A DNA stretch of 64,000 bases. It comes from Azolla caroliniana (Eukaryota; Polypodiophyta). The stretch lies in contig JBHGNT010000012.1 of the NCBI GenBank assembly GCA_043228905.1, positions 15,872,001 through 15,936,000 of the forward strand, read 5' to 3'. Position numbers and translations under genes: made by a program. Positions within the stretch are counted from its first letter, which is position 1; each line of letters begins with the position of its first letter. Of this stretch, positions 42,938 to 54,191 are shown in pieces. The notes beneath the pieces were generated by a model. That model did no database searches and was not told the origin of the DNA. It saw only the letters and a program-made list of their open reading frames with translations.

Positions 42938-43950
42938 CAATCCCTCTAGACCCTCTAGTAGTATGTCGACGTGAAGTTTGTCTAAAGATAGATTCCCAAC
43001 GAAAACTGTCAACTCGTGGCAGTCCTCAATTTGGGCTCTGATGTGTTTCTACTAAAAAAACTATGTCAAATCCCTTCAAAATCTCCCTAGACGGCCAGGG
43101 TGTGTCCAAAGTGCACCATTACAGTTCCATAAAGTCATCCTAAGTTTATTGTTTGTCACATGGGCCACACGCCGTCAATTGGCAGTGCGATCTTTTATTA
43201 TCACACGTTCGTCTCGGTAAAAAGCACGTTGCCCCGCCCCTCTTTACGAGCTTGCATGCTCAATTTGCATCTTGGTCAGGTCTTCATCGAGGTAGATAGG
43301 GTCCCCGCCCAATCCTCGAAGAATTGGTCTCTTTTTAAAAAATGCGATTCTAGATTCTGAGTCCTTAAACTCAAGGACCAAAGCTCTTTTCCTAGTGATG
43401 TCACGTCCTACCCTCCAAGTTTTAGTGATTGGTAGGGCTTCGTACCACAACATTTTCCCTAATGTTTGTGCATCTTCATCAGGAGATGCCCCTTCCTTTA
43501 GCCCAGTAACTCGTACATTTAGGCGTCGAGCTTGACACATTTTTTCCTCCTCAAGGGTAGTGTTTACAATATTTTCATCCTTTAGTTCCTTTTTAATATT
43601 ACGTTTTACTACATCAACCCACCCAGTTTTTGCTAATTCCATATCGCTTTTAACCTCTTCCTTAACCGTTTTGATCTCGTCCTTTATATCCTCTAGGGAA
43701 GATATTTCACCATCTTCCCTAGATGTCGCAATGTCCTTAACTTGTTTCTAAAGGTTCATGTTGTCTACTTTAAGTTTTGTTACTTTAGCAATAAGCACTT
43801 CTTTTTCTTCCTTATCTTTATGTTTTTCAGCTTCAATTTCTTTCGCACATTTTTATATTTTAACTAAACGGTTAAGGACATCTAAAAATTCTTCCTTATA
43901 ATTTCTTCGTGTGTTTCCTTATGGTTTTGTCTAGAAGTCATGTTGTAAAA
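42938..43950 (-). pseudogene. LIN-1 ORF1 and endonuclease N-terminus
   Basis: From about 43900 the frame encodes a Lys/Glu-rich coiled coil with two stops, then an open part (43642-43244) holding an RRM-like L1 ORF1 core: ARRLNVRVTGLKEG, WRVGRDITRKRALVLEF and PIYLDEDLTKMQIEH. ORF1 proteins of this type bind LINE RNA. After about 43240 the endonuclease begins (MTLWNCNGALWT), with stops, up to the Cop-E target site. Confidence 0.78.
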
Positions 43951-44280
43951 TCAAAACATTAAAGAAAGAAAAGACAAAAATGACAGAAAAACATAGGTGA
44001 GCATCGGTGCCTTGCGCACTAGGTACAAGTGTAGAAGCACATTTATACTCTGTCGTTTATCAACTAACGACGTCATCAGAAGCGCAGGTGACAACGGCGG
44101 GCGACAATGACAACAACAGCAACGACTAGAAACCAAACGATGACGGCAACAAATGAGGACATCGACGTCAGTCGGCGGCGGTGGCTATGACAGACAAAGA
44201 CAACGACGACAGTGGCAGCAACGACAACTATGATGGCATGCGGTAGAAAGAGCTGTTGGCAGCAATGTTACCCTTGGCAA
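43951..44280 (-). other. LIN-1 5' leader, no gene seen
   Basis: A stretch rich in GACAACGACG-like triplets (plus strand) with no conserved protein in either strand; taken as the LINE 5' UTR because it lies between ORF1 and the boundary with LIN-2. Confidence 0.5.
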
Positions 44281-44303
44281 ACATAGATAGATAGATAGAT
44301 AAA
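44281..44303. repeat. GATA microsatellite at LIN-2 3' end
   Basis: ACATAGATAGATAGATAGAT run; it serves as the LINE tail in place of poly-A, and LIN-1 ends in it. Confidence 0.8.
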
Positions 44304-45745
44304 TTATATTATCGTCTTCGGAGGTCAAATATGACCTATGAGACCAAAAATATTACATTTCACATGATACGTGTGAAAGTGAGTAGTGACATGTTCAAGA
44401 ACTTTACCAATGAATGTTGCATTTGAGAGGGCACATTGTGGTTGTGAGAGGAATTCAGGCAAGGATTGGGCTTGGTCGAAGAGATGTGGAAAGCATGGTC
44501 GAATATGATCAAAGACAGAGCATTGTATCAAAGTGTGATACTCAGGCTTTTGAACTTGTTTAGGGCAAAGTGTGCATAGTCGGCCACTCTCATCACTTGT
44601 GCCCCAACGCCCTATCTCACATCTCAATGAGTACGAGGTAAGACGCATGGAAGCCATGGTTCGAATGACAGATATCGGGATGGGCTCTAACATGTATCGA
44701 TGTGTACGGCTTCCCCGTTCTGCGAAGAATATGGTTTTGTAGTTAGGTGCAACATTTGTTGTATAATGTGTGAAGCGTGAGCCACCACATTTGTCCCATG
44801 TCATGATACATTGGTGTTGCAAAAAGGCCTCATTTACAGAGGAATCTGGTGACGCATCATAAAGCACATGTCTTGCATCCCATCTACCAAACCATTTTTC
44901 TAAATCTTGCATCTAACCGAAACACAAAATTTTGCTTTTATGCGTCTTTTAGACCTTTTTGCTTGCTTCCCATGCAATTCTAGGAAGTCAATGTGAGGGG
45001 CTTTTTTGAACCTTAAGCATGTATTCAACAACCCTTTCAATGGCCATGATCTCAATGGGAAGCGATCCCGTCTCAAGGAGGAGGGTGTAGGGCATTTGTT
45101 TCTTAACTTGTATGAACTTTGTAAGAAAATGTTTTGGACATTTTCAAACTCTTTCCACGTAGATTTAGGGATGCTACCGCCCCATACTTCCACCCCATAG
45201 AGAAGAACCGGGGCCACAAAAGTGTCAAAAAAGATATTTCTTGAGGATCCAACACTTAATATCTCCAAGATTGCATGTGTTCTCAAATGCATAATATGCT
45301 CGCTTACCCGCCTCTAAGCGGCATGTAGCGCATTCGTTCCATTTATGATTTGAAGGAACTTCAAGGCCAAGATATTTGAAGCTTTCCACACATTCAAGTG
45401 GCTCATTGTTGTACATAATGCATAGTTTATCTCTTTTTTGACGCTTCACAAGCATAATCTTTCTTTTAGAGCTATTGACACTTAATTTAGTATGCATGCA
45501 ATTTTTTTCCAATGCCTTCATAAGCTTTTGTGCATCTCCTGAAGTATTTGTAAACAACACTACATCATCTGCATATAACAAAAGCATAATCACAACATTC
45601 CCAATGGCAACTTCTTCAATACATTCTTCCTTTACAAACTTGGTAACCATTTCTTCTAATTCATCAATGCATAGAGTGGGCATCCTTGCTTAACACCAAT
45701 AGTGCTATTGAGAAAATCTGAAAGTTTATCTCTCCGATTGGCGAA
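44281..45745 (-). mobile_element. LIN-2: 5'-truncated LINE (RT and 3' end)
   Basis: On the minus strand the fragment starts in RT at the block STIGVKQGCPL (45715-45680), passes the catalytic LLLYADDVVLFTNTS (45590-45550), FKYLGLEVPSNHKWNECA, VAPVLLYGVEVWGG and a Cys-rich end (LCTLCPKQVQKPEYHTLIQC). Three overlapping frames (45683-45225, 45292-44900, 44912-44325) are separated by two frameshifts. A short deletion after GCPL removes SPTLFG. The 3' end is a (TATC) microsatellite at 44286-44303. Confidence 0.85.
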
Positions 45746-47800
45746 GGTAGAAGTCGAAGATAAGGGACATGTTGGGGGTCAAAGATCTCCTCTGAATACC
45801 AATACAGTTTGGAGACAAAAGATCAGATAAAATCGATGCCGCAAACTAGGAGGTGATGCATATGATGAAGACGACATACATTCTATGCTGCATCGACATG
45901 AGCATGTACAACAACTTTAATGAATAGATTAAGGCTCATGTGCTTTGGGAGAAAATCAGTACCATGTTAGACAGCAAAAATGATGTGAATAGGGTCTCAA
46001 TATTCTAGAAGTTAGTGAGACTCTGACACCAAGATGGCTCCAATATGGCGGAGCACATGAATGCCTTCCAGGGGCTTATAAATCAAACAACCTTGTTGAA
46101 AGTACCTCTAGCCGGCGAGGTACTTGCATTATTGTTGGTCGGTTCATTCCCGGATAGTTGGGAGATGCTAATTGTCACTTTGGGCAACGCCAGGCTGGAA
46201 GGTAAACACCTGTCCCTAGCAAGGGTAAAATCAAGCTTGCTGGATGAAGAAGCTCGCCGGAAGGGCCGGGAGTCCGGAACCAATCCGAAGGCCTTGGTCA
46301 TGGAAGATGACCATAACCGGGGAAGAGGCTGAAATCGGAGTCTTCAGAATGGAGACAAATTAGGGACGAGGTTGAAGTCAATGGGGAGGCCCACTTGCTT
46401 TTATTGCGGAAAGCCAGGGCACTTCCAGAAGAATTGCCGACAGTTCCAGAAGGAGAAAGGAATCGACAATGCAGACTCAAAGAGGGGTCCAAATTGTAAG
46501 AGTTCGGATCGGAAAGGAACGATGACAATCATGACAAATGAAGAAGAATTGTTGCTTATCACCAAGGAGAGCGAGCTACACCTTGTCAGCGAAGAAACGA
46601 CGTGAGTGGTCGACTCCGGAGTGTCGTTCCATCTGATCCCCGGTGTCAAGAAAGGCAAGGAGCACCTAGTGTGTTGGTTGAAGAAGAGCCTATACGGACT
46701 GAATCAAGCTCCCCATCAATGGTACTGGAAGTTCTACTCCTTCATGACCGATGAGGGATATCACAAGACGTAGGCCGACCATTGTGTATTTGTGAAGAAA
46801 TTTGACGGAAACGACTTCCTGATACTCCTACTGTATGTGGATGACCTGCTGATCGTCGGACGAGACCGTATCAAAATCGGAATGCACAAGAAGGCCTTGA
46901 GCAGGTCATTTGCAATGAAAGATATAGGTTTGGCGAGATAGATTTTGGGGATGCACATAATCCGGGACCGTACGAAGAAGCTATTGTGGTTGTCACAGGA
47001 GGAGTAAGTGACAAAGGTGCTCCAATGATTTAGCATGATGAATGCAAAGCCGGTCGGGTCAACACTGCTGGCGAACTGCAACCTATTTTGGAAACAAAGT
47101 CCGAAGACAAAGACGGAGAAGTCACAGATGATGAAGGTACCATATGCCTCTGCTGTCGGAAGTTTGATGTATGCAATGGTGTTCACACGACCAGATATCA
47201 AATATTCAGTCGGAGTGGTTAGCCGGTTCATGAACAATCCGAGAAGAGAACATTGGGCCACCGTCAAGTGGATACTCCGGTACTTGAAAGGCACCTCGAG
47301 TACGTGCCTCCTATTTGGCTAAGGTAAACTCCAACTTGAAGGATTCATGGATTCAGATATGTCGGTTGCTGCGGATACCAACCGGTCTACATCCGCATAT
47401 GTCATGACTTATGCAAGGGGTGTTGTATCGTGGTACTCGAGGCTACAAAAGTTTGTTGCACTTTCGACAATGGAAGAGGAGTACATGGCGGTTGTAGAAG
47501 CTGGCAAAGAGGTAGTCCAGATGAATGACTTCATCGGAGAGCTAGGGATCCAACAGGAGGAATTCCGACTCTACTACGACAATCAAAGTGTCATCCACCT
47601 CACGAAGAACACAACCTACCACCCCCGAAACAAGAACATCTAAAGGAGATATCATTGACTCCGGGAGAAGGTAGAAGATATCATTGACTCCTGTAGAAGG
47701 TAGAAGATATCATTGGTGTACCTCTCCTCTACAGTAATCTAGTTTGGAGTTCCGAGAACTCCCGTAATATTTGACAATTAGGGTTTTCCACGTTAATATT
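45746..47800 (+). pseudogene. Cop-H: copia fragment, gag, protease-RT fusion, RNase H
   Basis: No 5' LTR. Gag is decayed (VEVEDKGHVGGQRSP-type frames; open at 46045-46332 with MAEHMNAFQGLI). The zinc knuckle CFYCGKPGHFQKNC is intact at about 46395. The protease VDSGVSFHLIPG passes in frame into RT (VKKGKEHLVCWLKKSLYG) near 46645, removing integrase and the first part of RT. The catalytic YVDDLLIVGRD and RNase H follow (TNRSTSAYVMTYARG, YYDNQSVIHLTKN). After 47643 come 29-bp repeats and part of an LTR. Confidence 0.8.
47648..47722. repeat. 29-bp tandem repeat after Cop-H RNase H
   Basis: GATATCATTG starts at 47648, 47677 and 47706, giving two full units and a partial one. It lies at the deletion junction between RNase H and LTR sequence. 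Confidence 0.85.
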
Positions 47801-48233
47801 TGTTGAGAGACAAGCTCAACATCGGCCGGATCGGCTGAGCAAGCCAAGGACTGGATCGGTTGGGACCAATCGGTTAGGCCGGATCGGTTGGAAACCAGTA
47901 CGCAGACTGGTGCGTAGGAGGGCTGGATCGTTGCAGAAACTGGGAGGTCATCGAAAAGATATTCCGCAAGGTATATATTTGGGAGTTAGTGTAGGGGCTC
48001 CTTAATGAGCATTGAAGTACTGTCAGTACTTCTGTCAGTCCGTAAAGGACTTGTATAAAAGTGAGTGTTCATTGAACACACACGATGTACAGATAGAGTA
48101 TCATTTTTTGAATTTAGTTCTGTGTGTTCTCTCTCTGTCTCTCCCACTTACTGTGTATATTCAAGCTCTCCATTAAACCTGCATATTTTCTCTGTGTTCG
48201 TATTTCTATTACTTCCGCACATAATCTTTCACA
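47801..48233 (+). repeat. Cop-G 5' LTR (433 bp)
   Basis: Starts TGTTGAGAGACAAGCTCAACATCGG; TATA at 48054; inverted motif AGTACTGTCAGTACT near 48017. Confidence 0.93.
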
Positions 48234-48320
48234 TGGTATCAGAGCGCAAGGTTTGAGAACCTCTACAGCAGCCAACATAGCTTGAAAAGAAAAACCAACC
48301 GAGAACAATAGGTAAAACCG

Positions 48321-49258
48321 ATGGATAGAGGCATGGTTAGCTCGCTTCCGACGGAGAAGCTCGACAGAAACAACTACGCATCTTGGTCCTACAAGATGCA
48401 CCGGTATCCGCTCGCGCACGGTTACTGTAGCTATGTCGACAGAGCAAATGACACAGCACCCGAATCGACACAAAAAGATTTCTCGGTGTGGGAACAGTAG
48501 GCAAGCAAAGTGTTGTACTATTTCGCGTCTTGTGTGGGCGAACAACTATTAAGCTACGTTTGGGATATAAAAACGCCGAAGGGTGCGTGGGAAAATTTGA
48601 AGAAGATCTTCACCGCGAGCACCACAACCAGGGAGCGTCAGCTCCGACAATAGTTAAGCAACCTACGACAATGCGATTTGTCGGTGGCTGACTATACCTC
48701 GAAGATGAAGGACATATGCGAGTCCTTAGCTTCCATTGATGTGGACATCGAGGAAAGCGAGATGGTCCAGGTCTGTCTCGGGGGTTTGGCATCGAAGTTC
48801 GGGGCGTTCCGAACTGTTGTGTGTACACGGGAGAATATGTCGTCGTTTTTCAACTTATAGAGGAGAACCACGCAGGTGCGTCAATGAGCACGCACACCGA
48901 CAGCAAGATGATGTACACGGAGGGAGATAGGCCCCGTGGACTGGGAGGATGAGGCGAGTCAGTGCGCAATGGAGACGGCCGACGAGATCAAGGAAGGAGG
49001 CACCGAAATGATGCCGACAGCAATTCCGGACCCTCCGGAAACAGGGGGCGTCGAGGCGATGAGAACCGGCAAGGGAAACCCGCCACGGAATGTTGGTAAT
49101 GTGGCAAGAAAGGCCACAGGGAGAGCGAGTGTTGGAAAAAGCGCGCCGAGTCGGAGAGGACTGGTTCCGGATCTGGTTCCGAACATACGGACAAAGGAAA
49201 CCGGTAGCAATCGCACTACGCCGAAGGATCCGGAAAAGCCGGAAAAGGGTCTGCCTTT
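48321..49258 (+). pseudogene. Cop-G gag
   Basis: ATG 48321: MVSSLPTEKLDRNNYASWSYKM, KTPKGAWENLKKIF, LSVADYTSKMKDICESLAS. Stops occur near 48507, 48654 and 48858 and frames change after NMSSFF. The zinc knuckle reads CW-stop-CGKKGHRESEC (TAA or similar at the second position), so it is broken. Confidence 0.82.
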
Positions 49259-50560
49259 GTGATGAGACACGAAGCAAACTCAATGAAGCAAACCACCCCG
49301 AAATCGGACGAGTTGTGGTACGTCGACTCTGGCACGTCAAATCACATGACGAGCCATAAGCAGTGGTTCTCGTACCTAGAAAAACCGATGGAACCGGGAG
49401 TAGTCGCAACCGGAGACGACACTCCACATCCGATCGCGAATGTCGGAGAAGTTCCCCTGAGCCATGTCGGGAAGAAAGGGAAACTCATGAACGTGCTACA
49501 CGTTCCGACAATCACGATGAACTTGGTGTCGGTTGGACAGATCGTCGACCAAGGGATGGACATCTAGTTTACACACCTCGGGTGCTTCATTGAGGAAGAA
49601 GGCCATGTTATTGCACAAGGGCGTAGAGATGGGAGGATGTTCATCCTCGACTCTACTGACGGTGGCACCATAATGTTCGTGAAGGGACAAAAAGTCACGT
49701 CGGACATCGACTTATGGCACAAGCAGATAGGCCACGTCACCTACGAGCGGCTTGAAGACCTGCAATCAAAACAAGTGGTGTTAGGATTGCGCCAAATTTA
49801 GTGGCGGGAAGGCCCAAATTTGTGAAGCCTGCCAGCTAGGGAAGCAACACCGACTTCCCTTCCCCAACAAGTGTAACCGGAGCCAGAACAAGCTCGACTT
49901 GATACATTTCGATGTGTGGGGGCCCGACACAAAACATTAGTGTTGGCGGAAGCCGATATTTCGTGTCCTTCATCGATGACTACATGCAGCACACTTGGAT
50001 CTACCTCACTAAGAGGAAGAGCGAAGTCTTCGACTTTTTCTGGGACCTCAAAGGGTTCGTGGAAATGGAAACAGGAAGAAAGATCAAGTGCCTGCGGTCA
50101 GATGGCGGAAAAGAATACTTTTCCGGTCAATTCAACAGTTATCTACAACAGATGGGAATTCGGCGCGAATTCAGTTGTAGATACAAGCCGAAGCAAAACA
50201 GGGTGGCAGAGAGGAAAAATCGGTCAGTTGTGGAAGCAGCACGGGCAATGCTGGAGGAGAAGAGCTTGCCCAAGTTCTATTGGGCCGAGGCGGTACGAAC
50301 CGCGGTATACATCCATAATCGGATCGAAGAAAAAGTGTCGACAGATGAGCAGTATTTCGGAAGCCGAATCTACGACACTTGAGAGTTTTTGGTAGCATTG
50401 CGTATGTGCATGTACCGAGGGAGAAAAGGAGGAAGTAGGACACGAAAGACGAGAAGTGTATCTGGGTCGGTTACTCGGATGAGCAGAAGGGCTATAAGTG
50501 CTATAACCCTCGCACCAAACAAGAGTGCGTGAGCCGCGACGTTGTGTTTGACGAGTCCGC
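49259..50560 (+). pseudogene. Cop-G protease and integrase
   Basis: Protease LWYVDSGTSNHMTSHKQW is intact in sequence. A TAG interrupts at 49565. The HHCC finger region (LWHKQIGHVTYERL) shifts frame near 49795. Integrase is open at 49912-50382: SVGGSRYFVSFIDDYMQH, CLRSDGGKEYFSGQF and NRVAERKNRSVVEAA, so two of three catalytic acids are visible and the first (FDVWGP) lies in the shifted part. A stop follows YDT. Confidence 0.85.
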
Positions 50561-51580
50561 GTCCTGGTACTTGCCTCCAACTCCGGACCTCACCTCCAAT
50601 TCGAGTTCTAACGATGAAGTCGGTGAGACTGAGATGCCTCCGGATGAGCCTGAAATCGGGACCCGCGAAGAGAGTCTGATTTTCTTTCGGTTAAGTGGAC
50701 TAAATGGACGACTGAGTCGGCTCGACCAGTCTGATGAAGAGACGACGAGTAGTGGAGACTCGGTCGTGCATTCCCCTCGCAGGAAGCTGAGGAGACGGCT
50801 TACGCGCAAGGACAAAGGGAGGAAGAAGGTGCCGGATTCCAGCACAGATAGGAACGAGTCAGACCGACGCGAGTTCGACTCCGAGGGAAGCGGTGACGGG
50901 TCTTCAAGAGTGAAGTCCGTGTCGGCTGAGAAGACCTCAACATCGGCTAATGACCGATTATGCCGATCTACCCGCCAGAAGAACCCAGTTGTGCGGTTCG
51001 GATACAATGAGTACATGGCGCATCATTATGCGTACATGACCCATGTAGCGGAAGTGCGTGAGCCGGAGAGCTACACAGAAGCGGCTAAGGACGTGAATTG
51101 GCGCGCCACGATGGAGGAAGAGATGCACGCATTGGCGGAAAACGAGACCTGGGACCTGGTTGATGCATCAAAGGGTGTGAAGCCGATCGGATGTAGGTGG
51201 GTGTACAAGGTCAAGTACAACACCATTGGCTCGGTCAACCGATACAAGGCCCGATTAGTGGCAAAAGGCTACGCGTAGAAACATGGCATCGACTACGATG
51301 AGACGTTTGCGCCGGTTGCGAAAATGATGACCATCCGTGTTTTGCTCGTGGTAGGTGCGGCAAAGGGGTTGCACTTACATCAGATGGATGTAAAGAATGT
51401 GTTTCTACACGGTGACCTTGAGGAATAGGTGTACATGGTACAACCCCCTGGATTTCACACCGGAATGAACACGTCGGCAGTGAGCCGATTGAAGAAGTCC
51501 CTTTAAGGACTGAAGCAAGGCCCGCGTGCCTAGAACGCGAAGATCATGCAGTAACGGCGTCGGATGGGCTTTGGGTTGAT
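50561..51580 (+). pseudogene. Cop-G linker and RT fingers (palm deleted)
   Basis: Open for 249 codons: acidic and basic linker (DEVGETEMPPDEPEIGTREE, RRKLRRRLTRKDKGRKK), FGYNEYMAHHYAYM, ETWDLVDASKG and [18 protein letters not shown]. After a TAG at 51276 RT continues to RRMGFG and then jumps to the RNase H region at about 51578. YVDD is missing. Confidence 0.85.
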
Positions 51581-52500
51581 GAGTTAGTTCATGGTATGAC
51601 CCATGGAGGAGCACCTTCAGTGTGCGCAACGCGTACTGTGGTACGTAAGCGGCACTAAGGACCGGGGACTGCTATATCGGACTTGTACAGCCTCGCAGTT
51701 GGTCGGCTACACCGATGCTGATTGGGCTGGCAACGCCGCCGATCGCTGATCCACGCCTGGATACGCATTCTCTCTTGGGAGTGTCGCGATAGCGTGGAGC
51801 AGTAAGAAGCAGCCGATAGTTACACTGTCAAGCATCGAACCTGAGTACCGAGGAGCGGTTGTCGCGACATGCGAAGCGATATGGTTGAAGCGGCTACTTA
51901 AGGACCTGCAAGAGGTGGTGTCCGATCCGACGACGATCTACTGCGACAACCTCAGCAGCATCCAGCTCACGAAGAACCCCTTTTTCCACGCACGGACCAA
52001 GCACATTGAGGTGCACTACCATTTCGTCTGTGACCGTGTCCTTTCTGGTGAAGTCGTACTTTAGTATGTTCCGACGGATCGGCAATTCCCGGGTGCCGAT
52101 ATTTTCACTAAGCGTCTCGGTCTGGACAAGTTGCGGCAATTCCCGGGTGCGCTTGGGTTGCGTCACCTCGACGTGCCAAACTTGACGGTGAGAGACGTTC
52201 CGGATGACCACGGAAGGGAGTCGGAAAGGAGCGGAAAAGATCGTGATGACGAATTCGACTTCGGATGACGAATTCGACTTCGGATCAGCCAAGGGCGGGT
52301 CCGTGGAAGAGTCCGATAGGGGACATAAGGGGAGCAGCCGAAAGAAAGAGCCGAAGCCAACCAAGCATGGGGAGATGACACCGTCAAGGGCGAGAAGACC
52401 GAAGACGAGGTGGAGACAGCCAACTCGGACGAGAGCGAAAACCGATTGGAGGTAGCCGAGTCGGTTCGGATGTTTGATTCGATACACTGAATCTATCGAG
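51581..52500 (+). pseudogene. Cop-G RNase H and charged C-terminal extension
   Basis: RNase H: LVGYTDADWAGNAADR, stop, GYAFSLGSVAIAWSSKKQP, YCDNLSSIQLTKN, ADIFTKRLGLDKLRQF. The extension VRDVPDDHGRESERSGKDRD and GHKGSSRKKEPKPTKHG matches Cop-E, with a repeated GACGAATTCGACTTCGGAT unit (52249-52281) and a frame change. It ends in the basic stretch before the polypurine tract. Confidence 0.8.
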
Positions 52501-52711
52501 GGACAAGCGGAAAAGAAGGCAGCAGGAGAAGCGCCAACACCGCGACAGCAAGGGAGCTGTGAAGGGCCATGGGAGGAGAGAAGCCGACCGGAAGGGTCGA
52601 AGCGCGCGGAGTCGAACAGGCCGAGGAGTGCGAGCGAGGTGTGGAGCTAGGAGGAACCGGAGCAATGATCCGGAAGATCTCGAAGAGCCTCAAGTTGAGC
52701 TTGAGGGGGAG

Positions 52712-53140
52712 TGTTGAGAGACAAGCTCAAGATCGGCCGCATCGGCTAAGCAAGCCGAGGTCCGGATTGGTTGGGACCGATCGGTTAGGCCGGATCGGTT
52801 GGAAACCGGTACGTAGAACGGTGCGTAAGAAGGCCGGATTGGTGCAGCAACCGGGAGGCCATCGGAAAGATATTCCGCAAGGCATATATTTGGGAGTTAG
52901 TGTAGGTGCTCGTTAATGAGAATTGAAGTACTGTTAGTACTTCTGTCAGTCCGAAAAGGACTTGCATAAAAGTGTTCATTGAACACACACGATGTACAGA
53001 TAGAGTATCATTTTTTGAATTTAGTTCTGTGTGTTCTCTCTCTCTATCTCTCCCGCTTACTGTGTATATTCAAGCTTTCCATTAAACCTGCGTATTTTCT
53101 GTGTTCGTTTTTCTATTGCTTCCGCACATAATCTTTCACA
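52712..53140 (+). repeat. Cop-G 3' LTR (429 bp)
   Basis: Near-identical to the 5' LTR; TATA mutated to GCATAAAAG. Confidence 0.93.
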
Positions 53141-53676
53141 ATATTCTGTGTCGTCTTATTTCTGTTTTCTGTTTTCTGTTTTTTCCAACATGTGATTGGG
53201 ACTCTGTTGTGGTCAAGCACTCTTATTTGCTATAAACTAGTATTAGAGCAGGGAAGATCCATTCGGCGGCATGTTCAAGCTCACCAGCTCCAACTACGCA
53301 ATGTGGAAGTCGAAGATGAGGGACAAGTTGGGGGTCAAAGATCTCTAGCTGCCAGTACAGTTTGGAGACAAAGACCAGAGAAAATCGATGTCGCAAACTA
53401 GGAGGTAATGCATATGAAGACGACGGCATACATTCGATGCTTCGATGCTTTCGGAGGTTCGGTTGAATTTGATATCAGCCAGTCGGCTAGATGATGAAGG
53501 CTACATGGGTAGCATCCGGAACAGAGTCATGAAGTTCAAGAAAGGAGGCTTGATCGTGGCCCAAGCCCGGAAAATCAACACATTGTACCTGATGCATGCC
53601 CGGATATGCCGGGAAGAAGTGAACATGGCATCCGACAATGCTGTGAGTTGTGGTACAACAGGTTGTGTCACATGAG
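53141..53676 (+). pseudogene. Cop-I: LTR end, gag start and protease fragment
   Basis: LTR end with TTTCTGTTTTCTG repeats, a primer-site-like TATTAGAGC near 53240, gag (GGMFKLTSSNYAMWKSKMRD) and then a jump near 53440 to the end of the protease (EVRLNLISASRLDDEGYMGS, IVAQARKINTLYLMHARICR). It stops at RLCHM where Gyp-T begins. It is a Cop-C/Cop-D relative and lacks most of gag and everything after protease. Confidence 0.75.
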
Positions 53677-54175
53677 TGTTACCGATTAGGAACACGGTCT
53701 ACGGTCAGTCCTTCAACCTAGAACTCAAAGTGACTGCGTTGCAATGAATGATATCATCTTGCCGTAATACGTAATGGGATACCTCCGCGCATCCTAGTAG
53801 CGTATAAGGGAGACGGCTACAACAGAACTCCTTAGACAAAGCACTAGTACAACACTCATACTCACGTCTACGTCCTTACGATTAGAATACGCCACCAAGA
53901 ATCACAGAAACACAGTAGATTAACCACATATATGCACAGGAATCAGGGAAGATAGTACTCTATTAAGATAATGCTCTATGCACCCAAATTACCCACTGCC
54001 TCTTATAGAGGATTTCTGCCCTTTAAATACACAGGGTCTTTTAGTCATTCACGCTTCCCGCGTGAACCATTACATGCATTACGTTTTTACTATATTCTAT
54101 ATTTCTGTGCTCCTCTCCGTCGGTTACTATTCCGGCGGACAACACATGGCACGCTTGTAGGATAGTGCCATGGCA
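53677..54175 (-). repeat. Gyp-T 3' LTR (499 bp)
   Basis: TGTTACC...GCCATGGCA on the plus strand; a polypurine run (AAAGGGGTGGGTCCG on the minus strand) adjoins it at about 54178-54195. Possible TATA (TGTATTTAAAGG) near 54025. Confidence 0.8.
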
Positions 54176-54191
54176 TGTCGGACCCACCCCT

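Larger units (their letters stand above)
25741..44280 (-). mobile_element. LIN-1: L1-type LINE split by Cop-D and Cop-E
   Basis: On the minus strand: 5' leader (44280-43951), ORF1 (43950-43244), endonuclease (about 43200-42938 and 33300-32400), RT (32400-31374 and 27059-26500), C-terminal zinc finger and 3' UTR ending in a GA/GAAA tract at 25741. The pieces join exactly at the Cop-D and Cop-E target duplications. ACATAG flanks both outer ends (25735-25740 and 44281-44286), a possible target duplication. Stops make it inactive. Confidence 0.88.
47801..53140 (+). mobile_element. Cop-G: complete copia element with TSD
   Basis: LTRs 47801-48233 and 52712-53140; perfect ATATT duplication (47796-47800, 53141-53145); primer site TGGTATCAGAGC at 48234-48245; polypurine tract TTGAGGGGGAG before 52712. 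Same family as Cop-E, Cop-F and Cop-J. It lacks the RT catalytic region. It sits in an LTR between Cop-H and Cop-I. Confidence 0.93.

Noticed and set aside
43951-44280. Triplet-rich stretch as a coding gene
   Set aside because: No long frame without stops and no recognisable protein; more likely the LINE leader.
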